From the IMG/VR virus record IMGVR_UViG_3300010885_086710, positions 1 through 21,911 of that record: a stretch of DNA of 21,911 bases. One strand, 5' to 3'. Below, piece after piece: positions 12,874 to 20,029 of this stretch; within the stretch, counting starts at the first letter, position 1; every line of letters starts with the position of its first letter. A program made the translations under genes and the position numbers. The stretch is from a virus. The notes beneath the pieces were generated by a model. That model worked only from the letters and a program-made list of their open reading frames with translations. It searched no databases and was not told where the DNA came from.

Positions 12874-13749
12874 CTAATTATTGTAATTACGATGAGTGTA
12901 ACCATAATGTGGCAAACTTTCATTTTCTCCACCCATTAAAGTTTTTCTCTTACCTTGAGCTTGTGATTGAGCCTGAGCTTGTGCCTGACCTTGAGCTTTA
13001 GATTGTCCTTGAGCTTGTGCCTGACCTTGAGCTTGTGCCTGACCTTGAGCTTTAGATTGTCCTTGAGCTTGTGCCTGACCTTGAGCTTGTGCCTGACCTT
13101 GAGCTTTAGATTGTCCTTGAGCTTGTGCCTGACCTTGAGCTTTAGATTGTCCTTGAGCTTGTGCCTGACCTTGAGATTGACCTTGAGATTGTCCTTGAGA
13201 TTGTCCTTGAGCTTGTGCCTGACCTTGAGCTTTAGATTGTCCTTGAGCTTGTGCCTGACCTTGAGCTTGTCCTTGAGCTTGTGCCTGACCTTGAGCTTTA
13301 GATTGTCCTTGAGCTTGTGCCTGACCTTGAGCTTTAGATTGACCTTGATCTTTAGATTGTCCTTGAGCTTTAGATTTCACTTGAGCTTGTGCCTGAGCTT
13401 GAGTTTGTCCCTGAATTTGAACTTGCACTTGAGATCCCTTTTTATTGTTTTGTTGGATCTCAACCCCACCAACTAAAGCAGTAGCCGGAATCTTATCGAC
13501 ATCTATGCCGTGTAGAGTGGTATATCTGACCATATCTTCTGCTATGTCGATATCACCATGGAATTTTCTAATGTCTTTACCTGTGAATTGTTTCACTTTT
13601 TCCACATATGAATCGATTAGTGATTGTGGGACATCTACAGCAATTTTTACTCTGTAGACATCATCTACTTGCATAACTGATTCAGATAGTCTTTGAGATT
13701 GTTGATTTTTTGTTTTTGAGAACGGTTTAAAGGATTTAATGTATGTCAT
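12874..13749 (-). CDS. Gln/Ala/Gly/Ser/Lys repeat protein
   Basis: The 291-residue protein has three parts. The N-terminal 105 residues look folded, with [20 protein letters not shown] and [18 protein letters not shown]. Residues about 106-265 are low complexity, built from alternating GQAQAQ and GQSKAQ units encoded by 18-bp repeats. The C-terminal 25 residues are basic and polar and end in Tyr/Asn. The repeat is uncharged apart from regular Lys and is rich in Gln, so it is likely extended or self-associating. The N-terminus YIKSFKPF loosely resembles the KxFESF tag of two other proteins. Start ATG 13749 has ATATATACAT one base upstream. The stop is TAG, with TAA three codons later. Function is unknown; a virion or head-internal protein is possible. 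Confidence 0.75.
   Translation of the reverse strand: MTYIKSFKPFSKTKNQQSQRLSESVMQVDDVYRVKIAVDVPQSLIDSYVEKVKQFTGKDIRKFHGDIDIAEDMVRYTTLHGIDVDKIPATALVGGVEIQQNNKKGSQVQVQIQGQTQAQAQAQVKSKAQGQSKDQGQSKAQGQAQAQGQSKAQGQAQAQGQAQGQAQAQGQSKAQGQAQAQGQSQGQSQGQSQGQAQAQGQSKAQGQAQAQGQSKAQGQAQAQGQAQAQGQSKAQGQAQAQGQAQAQGQSKAQGQAQAQAQSQAQGKRKTLMGGENESLPHYGYTHRNYNN
12955..13430 (-). repeat. 18-bp tandem repeats in coding sequence
   Basis: About twenty units of two kinds alternate (plus strand): TTGAGCTTGTGCCTGACC and TTGAGCTTTAGATTGTCC. Edges of the array are degenerate. The antisense frame at 12967-13476 is open only because of the repeat. Copy number is likely to vary by slippage or recombination. Confidence 0.9.
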
Positions 13750-13784
13750 TATGTATATATTTTTTAGAAAAAATGAAAAGGTAA

Positions 13785-14294
13785 CTATTTTGAAGAAATG
13801 AACAAATATGTTAAAATAAAATATGAAGCTATAAGAATAATAGTTATTTTTTTATATCTTCTAATTTCCCTTTCTTTATATTTGACAATTTCATTAGAAT
13901 ATTCTAGAGATTTATTACATATTTCTGATTTATTTGAATAATTATTTATTTGATCATTAAGTTTTTCAATTATTTGTTTATTGTATTTATCGAGATCTTC
14001 TAAAGAAGAAACTTTTATCTTAAAAAGTTTTTGAGTGTTTTCATACTCATTGAGTAAAAGGACATACCTATCATTTAAAGTATCATTTTCCGCCCTAAGA
14101 TTTTTCAGAAGAGAATATAACTGCAATTTTTTAGAGACATCACATGCCTGGCTCATAGATATTATAATTCCGACAGTATCAGACCCGACTACATACCAAG
14201 TAGGAAATTTGTCCACATTGATTGTTTGAGACTTCGAAGACAGGGGTAAAATAAACAGTAAGCATATTGATATCGATGTTAATATTCTTTTCAT
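13785..14294 (-). CDS. Exported coiled-coil protein, possible spanin partner
   Basis: The 169-residue protein starts with a signal peptide ([20 protein letters not shown]), followed by a globular stretch with [20 protein letters not shown], a coiled coil at about 60-140 ([16 protein letters not shown] onwards) and a C-terminal membrane segment at about 148-166 ([16 protein letters not shown]). The order, exported N-terminus and membrane-anchored C-terminus, recalls unimolecular spanins, but there is no lipobox cysteine next to the signal peptide. Its ATG overlaps the stop of the upstream gene, so the two are translated together. A role in host lysis is possible. It may also be an unrelated periplasmic protein. 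The stop is TAG. Confidence 0.65.
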   Translation of the reverse strand: MKRILTSISICLLFILPLSSKSQTINVDKFPTWYVVGSDTVGIIISMSQACDVSKKLQLYSLLKNLRAENDTLNDRYVLLLNEYENTQKLFKIKVSSLEDLDKYNKQIIEKLNDQINNYSNKSEICNKSLEYSNEIVKYKEREIRRYKKITIILIASYFILTYLFISSK

Positions 14295-14737
14295 TTAAGT
14301 AAAAGTGATTTTTTTAAAGAAATCATAATTTCTTTTTTAGGAACAGGAGTTGTGTCATTCTCTATTCTTTCTATATCTTTTTCAATGATTGATTTTCTTT
14401 CTAGTTTGGCGTTTAACTTAATTTTCAGTGTATTTATATTTCCCAAACTTATATTCAATTTTTTAGATATAGAATCTATATATTTTCTTTTTTTACCATC
14501 TTCAACCAAAAGAGAGTCGACTTGGTGACTTTCCCTGGTTAAAATTTTTTGTATAGAATCCTGTTTATATTTAAAATATTTGAGTCTGTCATCGTACTCT
14601 TTCATGGAGGGACTTTTATCCCCATCTGTATATTTGGGTAGATAAATAGTTAATAGTGAAAAAATGAAAATGCCAATTAGTAAAATACCTAAGTAGGTAT
14701 ATGCCCTTTTCGATAAGATAATTATTATTTTATTCAT
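14291..14737 (-). CDS. Membrane-anchored coiled-coil protein, Rz-like
   Basis: The 148-residue protein has one N-terminal membrane segment (about 13-33, YLGILLIGIFIFSLLTIYL) and then a charged region with heptad-like spacing to about 130, with many Lys, Glu, Ile and Leu. This is the layout of inner-membrane spanins (Rz), which span the periplasm and fuse membranes at lysis. It is encoded between ClpS (stop 3 bases upstream) and the 169-residue exported protein (4-base overlap), so all three are in one operon. No holin or endolysin is visible nearby, which weakens the lysis reading. No sequence family is recognised. Confidence 0.65.
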   Translation of the reverse strand: MNKIIIILSKRAYTYLGILLIGIFIFSLLTIYLPKYTDGDKSPSMKEYDDRLKYFKYKQDSIQKILTRESHQVDSLLVEDGKKRKYIDSISKKLNISLGNINTLKIKLNAKLERKSIIEKDIERIENDTTPVPKKEIMISLKKSLLLK

Positions 14738-14740
14738 ATT

Positions 14741-15013
14741 TTAAGAAATTTCCACTGTTACCGTGAGACCATTTGATTTTAATTTTGTGTAGGAATCATT
14801 TACAGTATCATGATCACCTCTTTTGACATCACATTTTCCATTAAAATGAACGATATTTGCGCACTGGTTAGCCTGTTCATATTCGTGCCCACAATATTTG
14901 ATAAGGATCGATATCACATGATCAAATGAATTATGATCATCGTTATGTAACATCAACACATAGGGTTGTGATAGTTTAAAGTCTATTTGGGATTCTACTT
15001 CTTCTTTTACCAT
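14741..15013 (-). CDS. clpS: ClpS-like adaptor protein
   Basis: The 90-residue protein resembles ClpS, the adaptor that delivers N-degron substrates to ClpA/ClpC-ClpP. The signature appears as VLMLHNDDHNSFDHVISILI (residues 18-37), with HNDD and the following acidic His/Val positions of the binding pocket. It continues with YCGHEYEQANQCANIVHFNG and KCDVKRGDHDTVNDSY. The QCANIVHFNGKC pattern matches the Bacteroidota ClpS subtype more than the proteobacterial one, which suggests uptake from a host. It starts 43 bases after the terminase stop. In infection it could redirect or block the host Clp protease. Whether it still binds N-degrons cannot be seen. Confidence 0.85.
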   Translation of the reverse strand: MVKEEVESQIDFKLSQPYVLMLHNDDHNSFDHVISILIKYCGHEYEQANQCANIVHFNGKCDVKRGDHDTVNDSYTKLKSNGLTVTVEIS

Positions 15014-15055
15014 GATTTTTACTTAAGTTTTTTTAGATCAATTCATCTAAATTGT

Positions 15056-17206
15056 TTAGTTGACAAACCAATTTTTAATGTTCAACTTGCTTTTTTCTAT
15101 CATATCATCCATTCTTCTTCTTTTATTGATTTCAATTATGGATGAATAATCTAAAATTTCTTTATAATCCACTCTTTTTAATATTTCTTCATATTTTTCC
15201 ATTTTAGACTCGGGTAATATCCGCGGAGCATAATCTAAAACAATCTCTTTATAAGTGTATTTATCGAATACACTCGAGGCATTGACCAACGTCATGACAA
15301 TATCATCATTTCCCGTATCGGCCGCATATCTTATATTCCCAGCTGAGGTTATATGTTTAACAAATGTGGTTATCTCTTTGATAGTTTCATGGTGATTAAC
15401 TATGATATCCTTTCTATCCATGGCCTCTTGATAAGACTTAACTAACATATTTTTATTATCACCCACTTTCAATCCAATTTTTTCCTCGTTCGAATCTGAT
15501 CTATGTTTATATCTAAAGAAAACACTTGACCCATAATTATTGTTACCATCAAAAATATTTGGCAAATGGGCCAAAAACTCATTACCATAATTATTGAGCT
15601 CAATTACGACTCTGAAATTCTCATAATTGAAATATTCAAAGCATAACAAATAAAATATTTCTGATAATTGTTTGACAGAAGCGAAATTACTTCTGAAAAT
15701 TCCTATTTGTTTGAGACAAAAAAAATCAGACATCTCTGTATATGAGCTTCTTTGAATATCCATCAATTGATCTGATTTAGGAACTATTCTCATGATGTTT
15801 ATTATTGAATAGTCCTGACCTAGTCCCTCGGATATATCTATCGATATGATACCATAAATTGATTTTCTTTCTTCTTCCTTAAAATCATCTGGATCGTTGA
15901 CCCATGTGAGTCCATCGTATTGAAATTTCAATTTTTTTTCCATGCACTCTATGGGCCTATAGACATATTCTTTTTTAGATTCCAATAAACCTTCTATAAT
16001 CGATTCACTTAAAAGAGATCTGGTAGCATTTATGAATCTGAGCCCATATTCTTGATTGAAAGCATCCTCTCCACCAATATCTCGGACAGCCTCCTCTTTC
16101 CATGTGGAAATATCGGATATGGCATGTATGGACATTTCTTTTCCCTCCCCCATATTCAATATCATAGATCTGATATCTTGATCTGAACATTTTTCGTTGT
16201 TGAATACATGAATTATGTCCTTACCCCTTTCTTTGTTATTTCTCAATTCAACCTTAGTTACAGATCCAAATTTGGAGTCTAATTCTTTATAGACATCTTC
16301 TTTACTTATATCATATTCAAAAAGTTTGGAAGCATTCAATTTCACATACGTGACAAATCTACCCGGTACCTGATACCAATAAATCCTCATGGACTTATAA
16401 CTATTTTTTAATGGGTCCCCTTCCGATCTTTCAGCATCGGATAGTAATCTATAAAATAGATTCATACCATTTGGGGTCGATGTTATTATGATCTTAGAAT
16501 TTTCTATTGCCGATACTGTCGGAAAGGCCGCCGTGTAATAAGGCTCTATTATATTTGATGGGATGTGTGCAAATTCATCCAGATATAAAAAATCAATTGT
16601 GAAACCAATAGCTGGGGTCTTACTTCGAGCAGAAGATTTTATCCTACATCCATTTTCGAATATGATAGATTGTTGATTCCAGTTCTTTATACCCACCTTT
16701 AGAAAAAAAGGCAATTGGATGTATATATTTTTTATCTTATCAATTATCTCAATAGTCGTTGCTCGTATGTTGGCCGATATCATAATATTCTTATCGTTAT
16801 TGAAGGTTATGAAATGAAGCATGGCAATGGAAGCATTTATTGTCTTACCACATTGTCTACTGGCTGCCAAGATACTAAATCTATTTTCAGAATATAGTTT
16901 AAGTATTTCCCTTTGGTAGTCTCTTAGTTTTATATTTTGAACTGATCCATCTTCGGTTTTTATCTTACAGTACTTTTCAGCATAATAGAGTATATCTATT
17001 TTACATCTAATATATTCATTGATCTCAGTTTCACTCATTTTGAAACTGAGACCTGTTCTCCTTACACCAACCTCACCCTTAAACCATGGATTGAGTATTC
17101 TTTTGAGAATAACACCATCGTTTATTTTATTTGTCGTATCTGAGACTAATTGGGTCGTGAAGACAATTTGTCTTTGTTCCTCATCTGCAAAATTACGAAT
17201 AGCCAT
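15056..17206 (-). CDS. Terminase large subunit, gp17-like
   Basis: The 716-residue protein is the DNA-packaging motor ATPase/nuclease. Walker A is AASRQCGKTINAS (about 114-126), Walker B is FLYLDEFAHIP (206-216), and the coupling motif lies in IIITSTPNG (about 238-246). The nuclease domain (about 440-680) shows IISIDISEGLGQDYSI, with the first catalytic Asp, VVIELNNYGNEF, and NDDIVMTLVNA near the end with the last acidic pair. Length is larger than T4 gp17 (610), with an N-terminal extension and an insertion between motor and nuclease. Start ATG 17206 has ATATATA a few bases upstream. ClpS and the spanin-like genes follow. The possible small subunit is divergent, just upstream. Confidence 0.93.
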   Translation of the reverse strand: MAIRNFADEEQRQIVFTTQLVSDTTNKINDGVILKRILNPWFKGEVGVRRTGLSFKMSETEINEYIRCKIDILYYAEKYCKIKTEDGSVQNIKLRDYQREILKLYSENRFSILAASRQCGKTINASIAMLHFITFNNDKNIMISANIRATTIEIIDKIKNIYIQLPFFLKVGIKNWNQQSIIFENGCRIKSSARSKTPAIGFTIDFLYLDEFAHIPSNIIEPYYTAAFPTVSAIENSKIIITSTPNGMNLFYRLLSDAERSEGDPLKNSYKSMRIYWYQVPGRFVTYVKLNASKLFEYDISKEDVYKELDSKFGSVTKVELRNNKERGKDIIHVFNNEKCSDQDIRSMILNMGEGKEMSIHAISDISTWKEEAVRDIGGEDAFNQEYGLRFINATRSLLSESIIEGLLESKKEYVYRPIECMEKKLKFQYDGLTWVNDPDDFKEEERKSIYGIISIDISEGLGQDYSIINIMRIVPKSDQLMDIQRSSYTEMSDFFCLKQIGIFRSNFASVKQLSEIFYLLCFEYFNYENFRVVIELNNYGNEFLAHLPNIFDGNNNYGSSVFFRYKHRSDSNEEKIGLKVGDNKNMLVKSYQEAMDRKDIIVNHHETIKEITTFVKHITSAGNIRYAADTGNDDIVMTLVNASSVFDKYTYKEIVLDYAPRILPESKMEKYEEILKRVDYKEILDYSSIIEINKRRRMDDMIEKSKLNIKNWFVN

Positions 17207-17221
17207 CCATTATATATATGG
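17207..17221 (-). promoter_or_regulatory. AT box before the terminase (ATATATA)
   Basis: CCAT-TATATAT-ATGG lies directly upstream of ATG 17206, so the box ATATATA ends 5 bases before the start codon. It resembles boxes before the hub, 2H and DUF5872-like genes and may be a late promoter element. Confidence 0.35.
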
Positions 17222-17312
17222 ATGTAATGGGGTCTATCTATGAACAATTTCCTTCCCATTCTCTAAAATATTTCAGATCATTCAAAAGATATTTGGAATG
17301 ATCAGATCAAAG

Positions 17313-17912
17313 ATGTCGCAAAAAGAAGATAAAAAAAAATCCCTAGAAGAAGAACTCAACCGTATTCAAAATGACAACCAAGATTTGGTCGTTAGTAATT
17401 ATATTGCCCAAGAAGAAGATATCCCCGATTTTGGATCAATAGAGATCTACGACTACAACAAAGATGTTGAAGATTCCAATAAATCCGCAAAAGAACTCAT
17501 GGAATCTTTATTCGAATTCTATTTCAAGGATGTGCCTGGCATAAAGGAAAATAAATATCTCATGAAAAAAATAGAAGAGGATGCTCTCGTTTATGCAGAA
17601 TCAATATTTCTTCAAAAAATGACAAGGAGGAATTTTATAAAACAACTCAGTCAAGTCGATAGTGGATCTGATTCAGCTCGACACCATGAGGTCATAAACG
17701 ATACTGTTTCCCAAATAAGAGATAATATAAAATTCTCACAGAGCCAAAGGACAGAGCTCGAGAAGTATTACAAGGAAATGAGAAAGGATTACGATGAGAT
17801 GTTATCTCATGTGGATCCCGTCGAAACGGGGGATGGTGAAGATGGAGGAAAAATATACGATGCTCGGACCCTCAATGATATAATCGATAAGGCCATGAAA
17901 TCAAGAATTTAA
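17313..17912 (+). CDS. Acidic helical protein, possible small terminase subunit
   Basis: The 199-residue protein is rich in Glu, Asp and Lys and mostly helical. Segments include KKKSLEEELNRIQNDNQDL near the start, SAKELMESLFEFYFKDVPGI (about 66-85), and a coiled-coil-like stretch with RTELEKYYKEMRKDYDEML (about 145-163). I recognise no family. It is divergent from the large terminase across 107 bases, and a T4-type small subunit is a helical protein of about 165 residues encoded beside gp17, so position, size and helical content are consistent with that role. I chose ATG 17313; an ATG at 17298 lies inside a hairpin formed by GATCATTC and GAATGATC (17276-17303). That hairpin could affect translation. 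Confidence 0.6.
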   Translation: MSQKEDKKKSLEEELNRIQNDNQDLVVSNYIAQEEDIPDFGSIEIYDYNKDVEDSNKSAKELMESLFEFYFKDVPGIKENKYLMKKIEEDALVYAESIFLQKMTRRNFIKQLSQVDSGSDSARHHEVINDTVSQIRDNIKFSQSQRTELEKYYKEMRKDYDEMLSHVDPVETGDGEDGGKIYDARTLNDIIDKAMKSRI

Positions 17913-18758
17913 AGTGAACTGATTCCAATTCATTACTCTTTCATTCATTCCACTTATCCTCAATGGGACCTTTAAAAAAGTTACTTTCTGTAATTCATTA
18001 TCGTTGATCTTATGGATCCAAAGAACAGGTGATTTTTTTTCCAGAATATCCTTCACTATCTCAACAATATTTTTTTCGGATTTGGATAGTGTATATTCAA
18101 GAAACTTATTCAAATTTGTGCCTATATCCAAAACATCCCTACTTGAATCATAGTAATGTATTTGGTCATATCTAGGCAAAGACACGTTGGTCATTATCCC
18201 ATCTTTTATTTCGAATCCTATGAGGTGATCAATGATGATTGACATTTTTTTCTCCCTGATCTCACTCTCATCTGATGTCTTTAAATTTTCTGAAATTGTG
18301 AAGAATTTCTTTATTTTAAAACCAAAATTATTGGACTCTAATTGAAATTTATTTATAATCGTCGAGAAGTTCCTTTTATTTTGGGATGATAGTATAATAT
18401 AGTTATCATCTTCTTTAGATATTGATGACATAATTTCATATTTTATCTCAATTTTCTTATCATCTATGACTCCCTTCTTATCGAATTCTGATAAATCGAA
18501 TTCGATATCTTGCATATAAATTTTGTTTCTATCACAAATTCTCTTCAATTTTTCATAGAATTCTTCCGATGCCCAGTATCTGCCCGAGTGGGTATTTATT
18601 TCTCTGTTTGATCCCCTAAAGACCCCGCTTTTCAATATTTCAAAATCAGATAAATCTATCTTGGAGAGAACATGATCTGGATCATTCTTATCTACAATTC
18701 GAACACCTATGTCCAATATGGAAACGATTGCATTGAAATCTATGAAATTAGCTCTCAT
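17901..18758 (-). CDS. Unknown protein, possibly degenerate HAD-like
   Basis: The 285-residue protein has no signal peptide. Its middle and C-terminal part follow an order reminiscent of HAD phosphatases of the RNA-repair (SAK) type: NYIILSSQNKRNFSTIINKF (about 118-137) at the place of motif II, and YDQIHYYDSSRDVLDIG (about 206-222) at the place of the final acidic motif. The N-terminal DxD nucleophile motif expected in HAD enzymes is not evident. This match is weak and from memory only. Its ATG overlaps the stop region of the Nudix gene, so both are translated from one message. If the HAD reading is right, it could process nucleotide or RNA-end phosphates with the Nudix protein. It converges with the 199-residue gene and overlaps it by 12 bases. 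Confidence 0.6.
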   Translation of the reverse strand: MRANFIDFNAIVSILDIGVRIVDKNDPDHVLSKIDLSDFEILKSGVFRGSNREINTHSGRYWASEEFYEKLKRICDRNKIYMQDIEFDLSEFDKKGVIDDKKIEIKYEIMSSISKEDDNYIILSSQNKRNFSTIINKFQLESNNFGFKIKKFFTISENLKTSDESEIREKKMSIIIDHLIGFEIKDGIMTNVSLPRYDQIHYYDSSRDVLDIGTNLNKFLEYTLSKSEKNIVEIVKDILEKKSPVLWIHKINDNELQKVTFLKVPLRISGMNERVMNWNQFTLNS

Positions 18759-19323
18759 TTAAGTTTAGATAATTTTTTAATTTCATTAACATAAACTCGG
18801 TCACCACATCTGATGATGATATTGAATTTATGTATTTGATATCAACTTTTATTGTCTCACTCATTTTTTCTAATAAACTACCATCCCCCATTATGGCAAT
18901 CTCACTATAATCACCTTCACTTAAAGGAATTATTGCAAAATGGAACCTATTGACGAATCCCTTTGAGTAAAACAATGGCCCCTCTAAATCTATTTTATAT
19001 CCATCTCTGAGTACGATACCAGCTTCCTCTTGTAATTCTCTTGACATTGCTTCCTCAATGTTCTCACCCTCTTCGACACCACCTCCTACACATACAACAT
19101 GTTGTTGATTACCATCTGCATATTTAAATGATGGTACATATTCCCTTCGTATTATGAATCTATTTTGCTCAATAAAATATGGGATACAAATTACACAATC
19201 ATTGCTTTTGATTATAGGCCATTCTTCATATTTGAAAATCTCCATATCATTATCCTTGTATAGAGTATCTTCCTTTTTGGTATGTGAGTCTTTATCTGAT
19301 TTAAGATTAGAGAATTTTCGCAT
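18748..19323 (-). CDS. Nudix hydrolase
   Basis: The 191-residue protein has a complete Nudix box at residues 81-103 (G-x5-E-x7-REL-x-EEAGI; it reads GGVEEGENIEE then AMSRELQEEAGI). Upstream, NRFIIRREYVPSFKYADGNQ is typical of ADP-ribose or sugar-nucleotide pyrophosphatases such as NudF. The first 26 residues are a charged extension; an internal ATG at residue 27 could also be a start. It would hydrolyse a nucleoside diphosphate linked to another group; candidates are ADP-ribose, NAD-related compounds, nucleotide sugars or mRNA caps. With three glycosyltransferases in the region, a nucleotide-sugar substrate is also possible. A TATATTTG box at 19363-19370 may be its promoter. Confidence 0.88.
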   Translation of the reverse strand: MRKFSNLKSDKDSHTKKEDTLYKDNDMEIFKYEEWPIIKSNDCVICIPYFIEQNRFIIRREYVPSFKYADGNQQHVVCVGGGVEEGENIEEAMSRELQEEAGIVLRDGYKIDLEGPLFYSKGFVNRFHFAIIPLSEGDYSEIAIMGDGSLLEKMSETIKVDIKYINSISSSDVVTEFMLMKLKNYLNLNES

Positions 19324-19362
19324 TTTGTTTCTTTGTTAAAAATTTTTTTAGGCGATTATATA

Positions 19363-19370
19363 CAAATATA
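19363..19370 (-). promoter_or_regulatory. -7 box before the Nudix gene (TATATTTG)
   Basis: TATATTTG on the minus strand matches TAnnTTTG and lies 40 bases upstream of ATG 19323. No -33 TTG stands at the expected distance, though TTG occurs 11 bases upstream. The spacer 19371-19507 contains only AT-rich sequence. Confidence 0.4.
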
Positions 19371-19507
19371 CACCTTTTGATCAATTTTTGATCTATTATG
19401 TTCAAAGTCTGATTCGATTTAAGAAAAATTTAAAAAAATTTAATTAAAGTTGATGAATCTGAGGGGGGTATATATCATAATGTTGCAGCTTTTTTAAACT
19501 CATTAAT

Positions 19508-19990
19508 TCATTTTGAGTAATTCGGACTTCTTTTGCTTCCTTTTTTACCTTCTTTTTCGGCTTTTCTTTTTCTTCGAACAGCATTTGCTTTTTCCTTATC
19601 GGTCATTATTGCAGCCACTTTAAATTTTCTACATTTTGGATAAGCTCCCTTATGAGCATCTTTTCTTCCACAGGGAGGATGGGTTCCGTCTTTATTTGTT
19701 TTTGAGATATCTACCCATTTTTCATCAAACCATTTACGAAGATTTTCATTAAATTCATCAAAGTTTTCTATGGATTCATTAGATTCGACTGCCCACTTAC
19801 CACCTTTACTTTTATATCTTTTGGCGGCTGCCCCACAGGCATATGCCGATGGCCAAACATCATATTTTCTTTTGGCCCAGGCTACGCAACTGTTCCATAG
19901 ACGTTTGTCTTTAGGGACATTTTTCTCAACAAGTAGATAATATTGTTGATCGTATTGATCAAAAGATTCAAAAGTTTTAATATTCGCCAT
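19508..19990 (-). CDS. DUF5872-like basic protein
   Basis: The 160-residue protein has two recognisable parts. Residues about 29-70 (LWNSCVAWAKRKYDVWPSAY, then ACGAAAKRYKSKGGKW) and 84-125 (LRKWFDEKWVDISKTNKDG, PPCGRKDAHKGAYPKCR) resemble the DUF5872-type domains seen in large DNA viruses and phages, with a conserved Cys pair. The C-terminus is strongly basic (AVRRKRKAEKEGKKGSKRSP), which suggests nucleic-acid binding. The N-terminus ANIKTFESFDQYDQQYYLLV carries the KTFESF tag shared with the hydrolase at 12214; it may direct the protein into the head. Start ATG 19990 is preceded by TGATATATATCA. Function is unknown; a DNA-condensing or injected head protein fits the composition. Confidence 0.78.
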   Translation of the reverse strand: MANIKTFESFDQYDQQYYLLVEKNVPKDKRLWNSCVAWAKRKYDVWPSAYACGAAAKRYKSKGGKWAVESNESIENFDEFNENLRKWFDEKWVDISKTNKDGTHPPCGRKDAHKGAYPKCRKFKVAAIMTDKEKANAVRRKRKAEKEGKKGSKRSPNYSK

Positions 19991-19994
19991 TATC

Positions 19995-20006
19995 TGATAT
20001 ATATCA
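19995..20006. promoter_or_regulatory. Shared divergent AT palindrome TGATATATATCA
   Basis: A perfect 12-nt palindrome stands between the divergent starts at 19990 and 20030. It is four bases from the DUF5872-like ATG and 23 bases from the fucosyltransferase ATG. Since it is symmetrical it could serve both genes. Confidence 0.45.
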
Positions 20007-20029
20007 AAAAAGAAAATTTAAAATACATA

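Noticed and set aside
12967-13476. Open frame antisense to the repeat protein
   Set aside because: It is open only because the 18-bp repeat contains no stop in that frame; the translation is a monotonous Leu/Ser/Thr/Arg pattern and the sense frame has unique ends and a proper start.
11846-14294. General reassignment of TAG to an amino acid
   Set aside because: Gp25 and the hydrolase end at sensible lengths at TAG in a shared palindrome, and the other genes of the window contain no in-frame TAG. Only the frame at 9095-9367 would need it.
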